A stretch of DNA of 64,000 nucleotides. Origin: Isochrysis galbana. Taxonomy: Eukaryota; Haptophyta; Isochrysidales; Isochrysidaceae. Shown piece after piece: positions 9,191 to 20,600 of this stretch. The position numbers and the translations under genes are program-made. The stretch spans positions 564,081 through 628,080 of the forward strand of contig CM030932.1 in NCBI GenBank assembly GCA_018136815.1, in the 5' to 3' direction. The notes beneath the pieces are model-generated. The model was not told the DNA's origin. It did not search any database and worked only from the letters and a program-made list of their open reading frames with translations. Position 1 is the stretch's first letter. Each line of letters begins with the position of its first letter.

Positions 9191-12078
9191 CTAGAGCTCC
9201 ACCACCACTGCTTCGTTGGTTTTGAACCCAGGCGTCCTCCTCTTTGCCATGCCTCTTCCAAACCACCCTTCCGCGGAGATGGTCTCGCCAGTGTCAAGCG
9301 CAGCAATGACAGCCGTGGGGCTCTTGTTCGAGCGGCGATATGCATGTGCGTCGTCTGAGGTCAGAACAATGACTAAATTGCCAAACATCGCTGTCAAGAG
9401 TGGACGAAGCTCCTCTTGGCTAGTGTGCATTAAACATGCCGCCCGCATAGCCAGCGGCTGCGACCCTTGCGCATGCTGAAGGATGGGGTCGTCGGGCGGC
9501 GACTCGTTGTTCACGTACTCCAATGGCCAGACGACCCCGCCATGCTTCTTCTGATGCGCCATAGCCGCTGCGGCGGTGTTTGTAACGACTGCCGACAGAA
9601 GATTGCCTGCACAGTCCGAGAGCACCCTCGCCAAGCTCTCCGCCTCGATGTGCACCCCCTCTGCACGAGAAGTATCAACTGTGAACAGATCGCTCACTTG
9701 GCCGTAGACCACGCCTACTGCAGTCGTTGCCGATGGTCCCAGTAACTCGGGGCCTTCTTGTCCACCTTCTGTTCCACCTCCTCCGAATTCGTTGGCAGAG
9801 ATGGATTCAACATTGGTGTCGACGGATCGACGCGATCTCTTCCGGGACAATGCGGCTGTGTTCTCATCTGGGCCGCCAGTGCTTGGCTCTGTAATGGATT
9901 GACCTTGCAGCGCGGATGTTCGGCGCGAGGGCGAGGGCGCGCCGCTCCTCGTCATGTTGAGACGGACCACTTCCGCATCACGCACTGGCGCACCTTGGGC
10001 TTCAACCTCTTGCCGCGGTTGCAGCCTGTGAGCTGTTGCCGCATCCGGTCCGGCCGAAGTGGAGGTCGTGGTTCGCTTGCGCCCAGAGGCTGTGCTGCCA
10101 GCGTTTGCGGCACTTGTTGTGGAAGGCATGGTAATGGTATTTCTACCCTGCGATGATGAAGCTGACGCGGCGCCGCCACCGCCGCCGTTTGATCGAGCAG
10201 TTGCTGCTGCCGTGGCAGCCGCCTTGTGCGGAGCGGCTGTACCGGAGGACCCACTGGCCCGCGACGGCGTTGATGCAGCCGTGCTACGCCCTCCATGGCC
10301 GCGGCTGTTGCCGCCACCGCCTCCGCCCTGCGCGCCGCCGCCTTGTGTCTCGTTGTGGCAGATGGCGAGCACATGACCCTGTTTCTCCTGTTGAAGGTGT
10401 CTCTTGATATCCTCCTTCATCTCATCCATGTACCTGAAGTAGTCGGGAGGGCGGACCCAAATTGTCGGCTGCCGGGCAGCGTGCGGGTGGGCGTGCGGGG
10501 CTGACGGACTAGGCCCTTACAGGTCCGCCTTGACTTGAACCGCATCGACCAACTTGCGATACGCTTTGTTCTCGTTGAAGCCATCTTTACGCAAGTTCAC
10601 GAGCAAATTGTAGTCCGATAGCATCTTCTCGTCTGCGAGCTTGAGCTCGACGTGAGCGATCATGCCGATATGGTAGTTAAGAACCTTGTCAGTCGCACTG
10701 TCGTTGCTTCGTTCGCCTGCGCGCTGCCGTCTCATGGGCTCGAACATCGTGCACATCATGCCAGCGTAGGAAATGCACATGCCAAACGGGAACTGGTCGG
10801 TGTTGTGTTTTGTGCCCATCCTCTCGAGGTGTGCAAAGCCTATGGTGATGGTCGCGGCCACCGGAGTGTACATATGCTCAGCTCCTTGCGCTTGATACCT
10901 GAAGGTTTTCTTAAACTTTAGTTGGGTGTTCCGAAAGAATCCCTTCTTGTCCTGAGCAAGCAGGGGGTACGATACAAGTAAGAGGAGAGCACTGCGGTTG
11001 AAGCGCGAGCCCGAGACTCTCAGGCGCGCGTGCGGGCATACATGCCAAATGTGCAGAGGTCGTAGATCTCGTGTTGCGGTGAGACGGATAGCATTGTGAC
11101 GTCCGCAGGCCTAAGAGGCGTGCCCCTTTCGCCATGGCGGCTCCATGCGTCGTTGCGCGCGGGTAGTGATGGCCGGGGTTGCGTGTTGTGTGTTGGGGAG
11201 ATGGAGGTTGGGGGGCAGGGCATCGGAAGCTGCCTGGGCTATGCAGGGAAGGCAGAGAAGCTGACTGGTGCGGGGCGAAAGCACACCAGCCAGGACACTT
11301 CCTTACCCTTCACGAGGATCTTGACATTGTTGTGGCAGCCATAGAAGGAGTACGCCAAGAAGCGAGAGAGGGAACGGTCAAAGGCGTGCTTCATCATGCA
11401 GCTCATCTCGATATCTGTCGTGCTGGTGTAATCAATCGTTTCTTTCACCCCGGACATGACATGCAGCAATCCGCCCTGCTTGGCGGAGGGCAATACTCTC
11501 TTGCACAACATCAGCAAGTCCTCATTGGCTTTGTCGCCGATCTCCTTGAAGACTGAATAGGTCTTGAAGGCTTCGAACGTGCCGGACTCGCCCTCCTCCC
11601 ATCGTTTATCAGAGAAACTGTATACGAGGTACGGCAATTTGAGGCGTCGCTCACCCGGATTGTCCTTGCACATGTCAGCAGAGAGCAACGCCGCGAAGAA
11701 GCAGGCCTTGGAGCGCGTGGCGATGACCACATTGTTGGCCACGCCGAGAGCGCCAGTGATGGCACCGCTTCCGAACTGGCCAACAGCACCGCTATCTTGT
11801 CGTGCTGTCGATGCACCCAGGTTGAAAAGGAGGCCCAAGAACGACTCAAGGTCGACCACGCCTTCGTCGTTTACGGGACCCGTGCCATTGTCATACAGGA
11901 GTAGCGCGCCCAACTGTTGCTTGCCGGTCCAAAAGTCAACGTTCACCTCGGTAGCGCGTGCAGTGATGGAATTTGCGATGAGGTCTTTGAAGGCGGTCTG
12001 CGGGCAGTCGTGCGTGCCGCTGAGGCTGTGGATGTAGTGAGAGTCCAGTCCGATGTCGCGAGGACCGAGTACCATCAC
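9191..12078 (-). CDS. MORC-like GHKL ATPase, multi-exon
   Basis: Exon 1 (about 12075-11300) carries a GHKL ATPase domain: YIHSLSGTHDCPQTAFKDLI with the motif I Asn (LIANS), DNGTGP (motif II; DNGxGM in typical MORCs) and GQFGSGAITGALGVA (glycine lid). A short exon (about 11110-11042) and an exon at 10898-10521 supply the MORC S5-type domain (ITIGFAHLERMGTKHN.., FPFGMCISY.., NENKAYRKLVDAV). Introns 10899-11041 and 10434-10520 are GT-AG and join in frame. The donor of the first intron is ambiguous. The last exon (from 10433) is Gly/Ser/Ala-rich with an acidic C-terminal part lacking a recognised domain and stops at 9191. MORC proteins act in chromatin compaction and silencing of transposons. That role here is inference. 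The true start may lie in an upstream exon, because an acceptor-like CAG precedes 12078. Confidence 0.7.
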
Positions 12079-12149
12079 ACTGATGCCGTACGTGTAGCAG
12101 GAGAGATGGACAGTCCGCCCCCTCCTCTCGTCCTGTCACTAACAAAGCG

Positions 12150-12425
12150 ATCCCCTCTTCATTGATGTCGAGCGGATGGGAAAGCAAAACCCAAAACCCA
12201 AAACGAAACCAAAACCCAAAACAACTGTCACGAAGATAAGTGGAAACCAAAAGCTAAAAGGACTAGATCCCTAACAAAGTGGATCTCTCTGTGGAAACCA
12301 AAACCCAAAATCCAAAACGAAACCAAAATCCAAAACGACTGTAACAAAGTGATCCCGTCTTCATTCATATCTCGAGCCCCGTCGAGCTGATCTGGGTCCC
12401 TGTGGAAACCAAAACCCAAAACAAT
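12150..12425. repeat. Imperfect ~110-bp tandem repeat rich in AACCAAAACCC
   Basis: GTGGAAACCAAAACCCAAAA and related words recur about every 100-120 bp together with GTAACAAAGTGATC and TTCATT. The unit looks partly duplicated twice. It lies immediately upstream of the MORC-like gene. Within each unit the AAACCC/AAACCAAAACCC words are telomere-like, but no true telomeric array is present. Confidence 0.6.
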
Positions 12426-12599
12426 ATTCTCTTTATGGGCTTTTTCCTCCGCAGAGGAGCTGTCCATCATCCATCACCCGCCTCTCACCTCTCTTCTTGT
12501 TCGAATAGAGCGCGTGGGACCGCCGTGGGCAGGCCCATACCGAGTAGCGAGACGAGGGCTAGATGTAGCATGGTCTTAGCGACGCAAGGAGGGGGACGA

Positions 12600-12676
12600 G
12601 ATCGGAGGACACACAATTAAGCGTACACCAAGGCACATGGGGACTATGAGCCCCTTCTACTACAAAACTCCAGACA
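12600..12676 (-). mobile_element. Partial 3' LTR and polypurine tract of the Copia element
   Basis: Reading the minus strand, GCTGTGGGGGAG (PPT-like) is followed by TGTCTGGAGTTTTG, giving an LTR starting with TG at 12676. A related LTR start is found at 17878-17916 on the plus strand (about 38 bp with two substitutions). The inner end of the LTR was not located, so the left boundary is approximate. Confidence 0.5.
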
Positions 12677-12763
12677 CTCCCCCACAGCATGACACTGATG
12701 CTGCCTTAAAGACGAGGAAGGACGGACTCAGTCCGAAGACTGGAAGGGCTAACATCATATGCA

Positions 12764-15115
12764 TCAATCAGAATTGAGAAGTGTAGCCCGGTGACGATAG
12801 AAGGTTGTCTTATCGAGACATTTGGTGAAGATATCCGCTGTCATTTGTCCAGTACCAATCCAAATAGGAACTGATATCTTGTGGAGATATTGTTCTCGAG
12901 CGTACAGTAGCCAACGCTCATAATGGCGATTGCGAGCGGTAACTCCAGGATTCTTAATCGAGTCACGAGCAGCGGAATTGTCAGTATGAATGCCAATAGG
13001 TAGCGATCGAGGAAGATCAACGAACTCGAACAGATGTAACATAAAGCGTAGATCCCGGGCCGCTAAAGCATATATGGCGGTCTCGGCCTCAACAGAGGAC
13101 TGCGCAACGATAGTCAGCTTCCTTGAACGAAATGAGATGGCCGCTCCCCCATACATAAGAGCGTAGCCTGCAAATGGTTTAGGCATGGATCCCCATGAAG
13201 AATCAGCGTAGATGTCGAGCTTATCAACAGATCCATCATAGGTTAACCCGAGGTGACGGGAGTGGTGCAAATAGCACAAGACGCCTAAGGCAGCCTCATA
13301 GCAATCCGGAGATGGGTCGTGCATAAATTGACATAGGAACGAAACATAGAAAGCAACATCCGGCCGCGTAATGGTGATCCATAGAAGTGAGCCGATGAGC
13401 TTGAGATACGACTTATTTCGCATTTGTGAACGTTCGAGGTCACTTGAGGCGACACCTAGCTTGTGAAAGTGGTCAATCTTGGAAGCACAGACGGGGACTC
13501 CAAAGTCCTTAGAACAAGACTTACTCAAGAATTCAGTGTGTACATCCTCAATATAACGTGTTTGACGTAGCAACATGGTTCGTTTGTCGCGATCTCGAGT
13601 GATTTCGTAGCCCAGAAATCGAGTTGGCTCACCAACGATGCTAATGTTAAACCGCTTCGCGTAATCGGCTAGAAATTCGTCGACAACGGCACGACTACCA
13701 CGAGGGTATCTAACGAGCATGTTATCAACATAAATAGCAAGATAGACCGTTGGTCCATCAGCGTACCTTTTCCGAAAGAAGTTGGGCTCGCAAGACGATT
13801 GCTCAAAGCCTATGGAGACGAGAGTGTTCGTATTGGTGGTCATATACTGATAGCCGGCCTGTCGAGTCCCTTCAAGTGGCGCTAACAGCAAACAGGCAGC
13901 GTACTGAGGGTCCTCAAAGCCTGTTGGCTGCTGAACGTATAGCGGATTATCGTCGTTATCGGCTGATGAGAACGCTTTAACTGTGTCAACCTCAAGCAAG
14001 TCATCATCGGCAGTATTGGCAGCGGCCAAAAATAGTCGAGTACTCTCATGTCGCAGAGTTCCACAGAACGTCTCCGTAAAATCCACGCCTGGGACTTGAC
14101 TGTAGCCACATGCCACCCAGCGAGCCTTGAAGCGATCAACAGAACCATCAGCGTTGTATTTTACCTTGAAAACCCACTTTCCTCTCATTGGTTTGCGTCC
14201 GCTTGGTATCTCTTTCGCAGTAACGAGTCGCCACGCCCTGTTGATCTCATGCTTCCCTCGAACATCTTCGGCCATAGCTTCTCGCCATTTCTCACCATAA
14301 ATGGGGTCCTCAACGGCTTCGCGAAAGGTGCGAGGCTCAGGAATCGGTCCCTCGAACGAAACGGCCGCCGAGAGAGCTGAAAGCAACTCCCCCACGGCGC
14401 GACCGGGCGCGGCGGACAGCGGCGCAGAAACGAGACGGACGGACGCAGAGGGACCAGAGGGAGAATCAGCGGAACGGGCCGGTTGGGTAAGAGTGGCGGG
14501 GCCAACGGGGCGGGCGGGGAGTGGAGGCGGCGGCTCTCTCTCTTGAGAAGAGAGACGGCGAGACGGGAGGGAGAGAGCCGCGAGCGGCGGACGAGGCTCG
14601 CGAGAATCAGCCAAGCCGGACGAATACGATGTGAAAGTGGTTTCTCGAAAATCCACATCGCGAGCGGTGGTGATACGACGGAGCGAGGGGATCCACACGA
14701 AGTACCCCCGGCGGCGAGAGTCCCAGCCGAGGTGAACGGCAGGCAAGCGACGGGGGGCGAGCTTGTGAGGTATATCCGCGTCGCGGACATTTACGAAACA
14801 ATCGCAGAGCATCACGCGGAAGCGATCTAGCGGAGGGAGAGAACGAGAGGGGTCAGCGCGAGACCATGGGGCAGCGGGGGGGTCGAATGCAAATGAAGGA
14901 AGCGAGTTTGCAATAGAAACGGCTTGAGTCATCAAGAAAGGCCAGAAAGACAACTGCATCTGGTCTCCCCCAGCGTGCGCAAGCATCACCCGGACGGCAC
15001 GCAAGAGAATTCCCCACGCGCGCTCTGCAACGCCATTCGTCTCGTGCACATCGGCCACGGAGTAAGATCGGCGAATCCCTAGTTCGGAACAGAAAGAATC
15101 AATAGTCGCTAGCAC
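12764..15115 (-). pseudogene. Ty1/Copia polyprotein, 3' two-thirds (integrase C-end, RT, RNase H)
   Basis: A 783-residue open frame begins inside the integrase core (DVHETNGVAERAWGILLRAV..) and continues through a Pro/Ser linker, the reverse transcriptase (KPMRGKWVFKVKYNADGSVD.., EVDTVKAFSSA) and a Copia RNase H (DIYADSSWGS.., SSVEAETAIYALAA, HTDNSAARD, TADIFTK). The RT box reads YVDNML rather than YVDDML, so one catalytic Asp is replaced. Gag, protease and the start of integrase are missing. The copy is therefore defective although the frame is still open, which suggests fairly recent insertion. Confidence 0.9.
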
Positions 15116-15346
15116 CGCAGCACCGCTTCACAGTTCACAGGGCTCCTACGCGCATTCAAATCGGCGTTTGCATACGCATACGGGCGGGTCGATGAGCTTT
15201 GTTTGGGTGCGGCGTCTTAGCGTTTTGGCATGCTTTGCTAATATCCACGATGTGAGTAATGGGTTGCAGCGAGAGCCCTCTTCCTACCTACTTTCCTGTG
15301 CCAAGGTACTCACATCGACCATTCCGACGTGGAAAGTTTTTCAAGA

Positions 15347-15576
15347 GACGTCCTAGCATGGTGGGCATCCAACCACTCGAAATTCCCCACGTGGGCATTG
15401 GCTGCTCGAATAACATTTTGCCTCTTTCTCCTAATTCTGCTTCGTGTGAGCGCGTGTTCTCTTTGATGCAGTGCTGTTCGTTTGGTGCTCATCGAGACCG
15501 GTCGTTGTCGGATCAATTGGAAGTGTCGGTGATGTTGCGATACAATCGCAACAAACGCAAGAAAGAGGGCTCTTGA
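15347..15576 (+). pseudogene. hAT transposase C-terminal dimerisation domain, frameshifted
   Basis: In one plus frame the sequence reads VLAWWASNHSKFPTWALAAR. After a one-base shift at about 15405 it continues NILPLSPNSASCERVFSLMQ and then RSLSDQLEVSVMLRYN. Together these match the LaWW..., PtSaasERvFS and RxxLsp..le.lm.l..N blocks of the hAT C-terminal domain. It stops at 15576. The upstream catalytic core is absent. It is not obviously from the same copy as the fragment at 5990-6427, which lies in the opposite orientation. Confidence 0.75.
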
Positions 15577-15843
15577 TGTGTTCTATGTGACATATGTATG
15601 CATGTTGCTTTAATATGTTGAGCAACCTAGCTACACATACCATATGCAAAGCTTTTACTAATGAATATTTTTTGGATATTTGGGCTTTCCAATGGATATA
15701 TCGTAGATATTTTGCATGGATATTTGGGCGTCTTTTGAGGGATACTTGTGCTTATCCCTATGTGTTGCGGCGTTCATCTTGGATGACCTATAGTGATCGA
15801 TCGCATTCTCAGATGGTCAGTTCCCGCGGGCCGACGCTTCGTG

Positions 15844-16110
15844 TTATGCGAGCCTTTCAGCGAGGCCAAGGGCTTTCGCTACGAGGCGGGTGTTTTCGCT
15901 CAGCTGTAGTCTACCTTTCTCGTTTTCAATGAATACGGGGGTGCTGAGTTCTAGCGGTTTCTTGAGTTTGGGCTTTCTCCCTTGTGCGGCTTTACGCGTA
16001 CGTACAGAGCAGTGCGCTTTTGGCGGGGTGAGGCTTCTGACTAATGTGGTGAATCTCACTAATGTAGACTCTAGGATAGGTATGTAGTGGTACTCATGTG
16101 ACTCAAATTC
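15844..16110 (-). mobile_element. LINE family C fragment (C-terminus of ORF)
   Basis: The minus strand encodes FESHEYHYIPILESTLVRFT.., RTRKAAQGRKPKLKKPLELS and ends ALGLAERLA-stop. This aligns closely with the C-terminus of the LINE ORF at 31323-32123 (FESYNFHYIPTLEATLMRFT.., ALGLAERLA). Everything upstream of this segment is missing. The sequence beyond 16110 is different. Confidence 0.85.
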
Positions 16111-16230
16111 GACTCTATCCAACGTGCCGTGCGTCGTGCGTCGATCACCATGCCCGTAGTCACCCCCGAGGAAAGATCCATGAGCTCCCCACAAGAACCG
16201 CATTCGGCGCTAGCTGCCGGCGCGCCCTCG

Positions 16231-16301
16231 CAGGCAATCTCCAAGAGTGAGATCAGCCTTGCTCTGACACTTGCGCAACTATCAGTAAACTGATAGGGTC
16301 A
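16231..16301. repeat. Shared 40-bp word plus CTATCAG palindrome
   Basis: CAGGCAATCTCCAAGAGTGA continues to GCTCTGACAC (16231-16270) and is identical to 54425-54464. Eight bases later CTATCAGTAAACTGATAG (16279-16296, 8-bp arms) is followed by GGTCATGG. The same palindrome and tail occur at 57438-57470 next to a LINE 3' end. The class of this repeat is unknown. Confidence 0.7.
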
Positions 16302-16445
16302 TGGAGCGCGCCTAGCGCCTTGTAAAGTTGCAAACACCATTATTAAACGTAGCCCTCATTGAATCTCAAACTGATGCGGATACACCATGATGACTAGACA
16401 CAACCTAAACTCAAGCGTCTTGTCCTACTCAAGCTCATCTTCGTC

Positions 16446-17816
16446 TTATATCTTTGGGGCCGGATGTACATATCTCTCAAGGATGGGAATTTCCGACAGG
16501 CGTTCCCCCTCCAGATCACAAGGTCCCACTGTCAATGGGTGAGTTGAAGCCCCACTGGTAGCGCTTGCATATTTGATGTGTCGAGCCCACTTGCTCACCA
16601 CGCGGTGACGTGCCATCCGTGTGGCATGCTCCTCTTCCCCTTCGACACCTTTGGCCGTCCAGGTAGGTGCGCGGCTCGAGCACGTAGCCCCGCACGATTG
16701 ATTAAGCCACCCAAGGTTTCGCACCTGAACGCACTGCTGAGCCCATAAGTCAGGAGATCCACTTACTGGCGGTTTCCACGAGGGAATGGATGAGGCCGAG
16801 GATGAATGCATCCATGCCCACTTTGATTCCGCCAGATGAAGCATCATAACTTCCCGCTCATTGACTGTGAGTCCGCTTCTTCGTAGGATTAGCCTCATTG
16901 CCCCACATGGGCAAAAAAAACACGCAGCATCGCCGCACGACTTTGCTTCTGCAAATGGTAGTTTGAGACGTGATAGGATGGCACTGCCATTGACCTGCAT
17001 GGGACGATGAAAGACGTTGTCGGGCTCATCTCAAAACGCTGAGCAGGTGGCTGCAACGCGACACTTGGCTCTCACCTCGGCTGCTCTCGTCACAACATCC
17101 CCCATGGTCTCCCAGCCTCGTTCATAACGGAATGGGCCCCACCATTCGTCGAAATGGGTGTACTCGTTTGTGGAGATGATCTCACGCCACTGTGGAGAAG
17201 AACGGAAGAGCTGCGCGCCGAACCTGGCTTCGAATGCAGTGAATGGCCCCCAAACCTTCTTTAGCCATGGGTTGGGAAACAACGGGCTGATGACGTTCAC
17301 ATTCGCGCCCGGAGGACAAGGACAGGCCGCCCTGTGTAAGAAGACGTTCACTCGCCTGGTCGATCTGGATCTGGCTCCGGTGCCGGCCGCTACTCTACAG
17401 CAAGCAGGATGCGCCACCGCAAAGTCCATGAATTTGAGCAGGTTGCCGAAGACTACGTCGAGGTCTGCCCAGGCCCACCAGTCATGGCCCTCGAGCAGCT
17501 GTGGGAAGAGTGCAGGGACGAGCGGCTTGATGTCGTTGGCCTTGTAGGTGGTATTGTATCGGACGTATCTCGCGCCGTCCAGGCCGGCCGGCCGCCCGGC
17601 AGGCTCGGTAGCCACCCGAAGAAGCTCTGACAGCCGGTGCTGGACCTCAGTGTACGAGATCTTCTTGAAGCGCACATTTGGCGGGAGGAGGGCGGGCGGC
17701 GCGGCGTCGCCGATGAGGACAAAGTTCACCTTGCCGTTCAAGTGCATCGAATGCAGCGTGAGCGGCATCCAGGGCGGCAGAGGGCCGAAGAAGACGATCG
17801 TGACGAGCAGCCGCAT
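16446..17816 (-). CDS. DUF6625-like glycosyltransferase-type protein, two exons
   Basis: Exon 1 is 17816-17076 and exon 2 is 16994-16446. The 81-nt intron is GAG|GTGAGA...CATGCAG|GTC in phase 0, giving about 429 residues. The start at 17816 is chosen because it opens with MRLLVTIVFFGPLPPWMPL, the characteristic N-terminal strand of DUF6625 proteins. The ORF upstream of it is encoded by a CT tract and an LTR fragment. Diagnostic features are NVRFKKIS, KANDIKPLVPALF and HDWWAWADLDVVFGNL, which includes the DxD-like metal/nucleotide-sugar site. Such proteins are abundant in haptophytes and related algae and are thought to act in the endomembrane system; substrate unknown. The C-terminal part of exon 2 is less typical, and a further intron may lie near 16760. 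Confidence 0.75.
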
Positions 17817-17851
17817 CCTCCGAGGAGAGAGAGGGAGGGGAGGCGGTAGGA

Positions 17852-17879
17852 GGGAGGAAGAGAGAGAGAGAGAGAGAGT
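17852..17879. repeat. GA tract at the 5' end of the DUF6625-like gene
   Basis: A (GA)n run on the plus strand, i.e. CT on the coding strand, lies about 40 bp upstream of the start codon at 17816 and abuts an LTR-derived sequence at 17878. Confidence 0.6.
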
Positions 17880-18246
17880 GGAGTTTTGTATTAGAAGGGG
17901 CTCGTAGTCCCCATCCGGTGTGGTTGATGTGAATGCCACACCGATAATGGCACTGAGTTTACTGTATTACTGCAGCGACTATTGATTCTTTCTGTTCCGA
18001 ACTAGGGATTCGCCGATCTTACTCCGTGGCCGATGTGCATGAGACGAATGGCGTTGCAGAGCGCGCGTGGGGGAATTCTCTTGCGTGCCGTTCGGGTGAT
18101 GCTTGATTCTTGCGCTTGCGCACACTGGGCGCTGGGGAGACCAGAGACCAGATGCAGTTGTCTTTTTCTGGCCTTTCTTGATGACTCAGGCCGTTCCTAT
18201 TGCAAACTCGCTTCCTTCATTTGCATTCGACCCCCCCGCTGCCCCA
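17878..18246 (+). mobile_element. Decayed Copia copy: LTR start and integrase fragment
   Basis: 17878-17916 (TGGAGTTTTGTATTAGAAGG, then GGCTCGTAGTCCCCAT) matches the LTR start at 12676. 17973-18246 is over 90% identical to the integrase part of the Copia element at 15110-14870, in opposite orientation, with an added G near 18068 and short duplications near 18110-18150. It is a non-coding relic placed head-to-head with the promoter of the DUF6625-like gene. Confidence 0.8.
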
Positions 18247-19453
18247 TAATCTTGCTGTCGTATTCCATACGATGACAGACTTTTACTTCTAACCAGTGGG
18301 TTATTTTAAGCCTCAAGGTCTCGTCGGCGACATTCTACCCCTTCTCTTACTTTCTTTCGATGTCATCAAACGTTCCATGACTGTCTTCCGTCTTCTCCCC
18401 ATGCATCGGTTGTAGTCTTCTGTCTTCTCCCCATGCATCGGTTGTAGTCTTCCGTCTTCTCTTCGTGTATCGGCGGTAGCTCCCCAGCGAGGTCTGCCCT
18501 CGTTGTTCCGACTTCTCTGTCGCATGTCTGTGCGCCGATGAGTTGCCTTGGTGCCGACGCTTGACAGTCCGTCCTGGGTGTGGTTAGTTTTCGCCCTGTT
18601 TGGATTAGTTCGTGTGTGTCTGCGTGTCGTGGGATCTTTTTGGGTCCCTGCGTTGTAGTCTCTCGTGTCTACCTTGGACCTAAGAAGCTCTCATTCTCAT
18701 TCTCTCTCTTCCTCTAGCTCGCTAGCTAGCCTCGGCCCTACCCCCCAACGCCGCGCGTTGCGAGCCTCCGAACCTCCGTCTCTCTCTTCGTCCCTAGCAC
18801 TCGATGGTAGACACAGTCAGACCCGACTTCTACTATGATCTTTCAGACATATTCCCGCAAGCAACAACCAACGACTCTTTCACGCCCAGTTGCTCCGTCA
18901 GGTGTCAGGTCGTCAGGTCTCGGCGACCTTACACCTCATATCAGGACCTAATATCAGGTCCTCATATCAGGTTAATAATGTTATAATATGGTAGTGTAAT
19001 AATAGTAATGAGATCTAATGGCTAATGGTCTAATGGTGTTATTTAGTTTTAGTACAGAGACCTCCTTCCTGCACTGCGTGTCTGGGCGTCTGGGCTGCTA
19101 GTTTTTCTAGGTTCTAGGGTGGTGATATTATGAAAGGTGAAAGGGGGGCCCGGGAGCTTTCCTCACCCTACCTACCTCCTTCTCCTTGTCCTGGGCGCCG
19201 CCTGTATATGTGATGTCGTCGTCGTGACTAGGCGATCTCCCGACTCTAGCCGGATAGTGCGAACGATTCTTTTTCCTTTGAAAGTTATACTACCTTATAT
19301 ATGGATGACCTAATATCAGGTATCAGGGGTGGTGGACCTTATATCATGATATCAGGACCTAATATTAGGCTAATGGAGCAACTAGGCTTTCACGGCCGCG
19401 TCAGCTGCCGGCTCGATCGAACGGCCCTCTGCCTACGAGCCAGTAGTCATCGC
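18247..19453. other. Intergenic DNA with a 3 x 32-bp repeat and ATATCAGG words
   Basis: 18381-18476 holds three tandem copies of a 32-bp unit (GTCTTCCGTCTTCTCCCCAT, then GCATCGGTTGTA). At 18930-18975 and 19290-19380 the words CCTAATATCAGG, CTCATATCAGG and CTTATATCATGATATCAGG recur in short AT-rich blocks. Similar words occur near 39640, 40080 and 49950. No gene is recognised. Confidence 0.6.
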
Positions 19454-20600
19454 GTGTTCGACAAGCACAAATTCCGTCTTGGCAGCGGACGAATACACGC
19501 TAGACGGCAAAACGCCGCTAGACGGCACCGGGGTAGAACATATAGCCGAGGCACTTCAGCGTAAAGACCGCAAACGCAAACGCCTCACGGGGCCGGCCAA
19601 ATGGGAGGGAAAACTCCAAATACCAGGGGATACATGGGCGCACCTGGCGCGAATATACACCACGCCAATGGTAACGGCGAGGGACATGCACCTACACTTC
19701 AAACATATTACACACAGGCGAGTGGGCACATACAACCGCTTTCCAGACAGAGCCAACACGTGCCGCATTTGTGGGGAAACGGATGAGTCCTCGACACACC
19801 TAGGCGAATGCCCCGGGATAACCAACATCCTAGGCGAACTGAATAAAATTGCACGGTTCACACCAGGATTAGAAAGGAGCAGGGAAGAAACCATTGTAGA
19901 CAACCTATTCATCTACCCAAAAGGAGACGCCCCGAAAGCGATATACGTACTATACCTATTAGCGTGGAGATATATACTCACAGACTTCTATAGAATACAT
20001 TACGACGGCATCAAATTCTCGGAAGAATCCATACTAATAAGAATAATAGAGAGATACACCATACTAAGTAAAGCACTCCTCTTCGCACAAGAAACCGACT
20101 CGGCGAGAACCGCCCAAGCGGGCATGGGAAGACAGCCTAAAAAAGGATAGACATGAACGACTTGAGACCCGTTTTCAACAGGAACGACAAAGGCGGTCTT
20201 AAGCCCAGCGCGGAGCTAGTGGAACTAGCCTCCAAGCTGGGGATCGCACACGCTGTCGAGGGGAGCACGGAACAAGGGAACAAAGGAAATTGAAACATCG
20301 ATACACCTACCAAAGTCGCTGATAGAGACAATGGAACCTGGATATAAACCAAACAAACAAAAAGCGACCAGACGGACACACTCGACAACAAAGACAATTC
20401 CAGAAGGCCTGCCCGGACCCCACACTCTAAACCAGGCCTCAGGTAGCGCACCGAGGCCGGACCCCGGAAACCGAAGAAAAAGGAAAGAAGGGGGGCAGGG
20501 GAAGAGGTGGAGGGAGGGATGATAAGGGCGGTGTAGATAGCGAAGGGAAGTCCCATAAATAGTAGGTGTGTAGCCCTGAATCTTCAGAAGTTTTTTTTTT
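19454..20600 (+). mobile_element. LINE family B, 3' fragment with oligo(T) tail
   Basis: The plus frame (19479-20150) encodes ADEYTLDGKTPLDGTGVEHI.., the zinc knuckle CRICGETDESSTHLGEC and ..GMGRQPKK, parallel to the fuller copy at 33.5-35.9 kb. A one-base deletion in the A-run at about 20140 causes a premature stop; the shifted frame resumes MNDLRPVFNRND. The 3' UTR ends AATCTTCAGAAG then T10 at 20591-20600. The copy is 5'-truncated within the C-terminal domain. Confidence 0.9.

Noticed and set aside
12180..12425. Interstitial telomere
   Set aside because: AACCAAAACCC words are irregular and embedded in a ~110-bp repeat; no run of a fixed 6-7-bp telomere unit.
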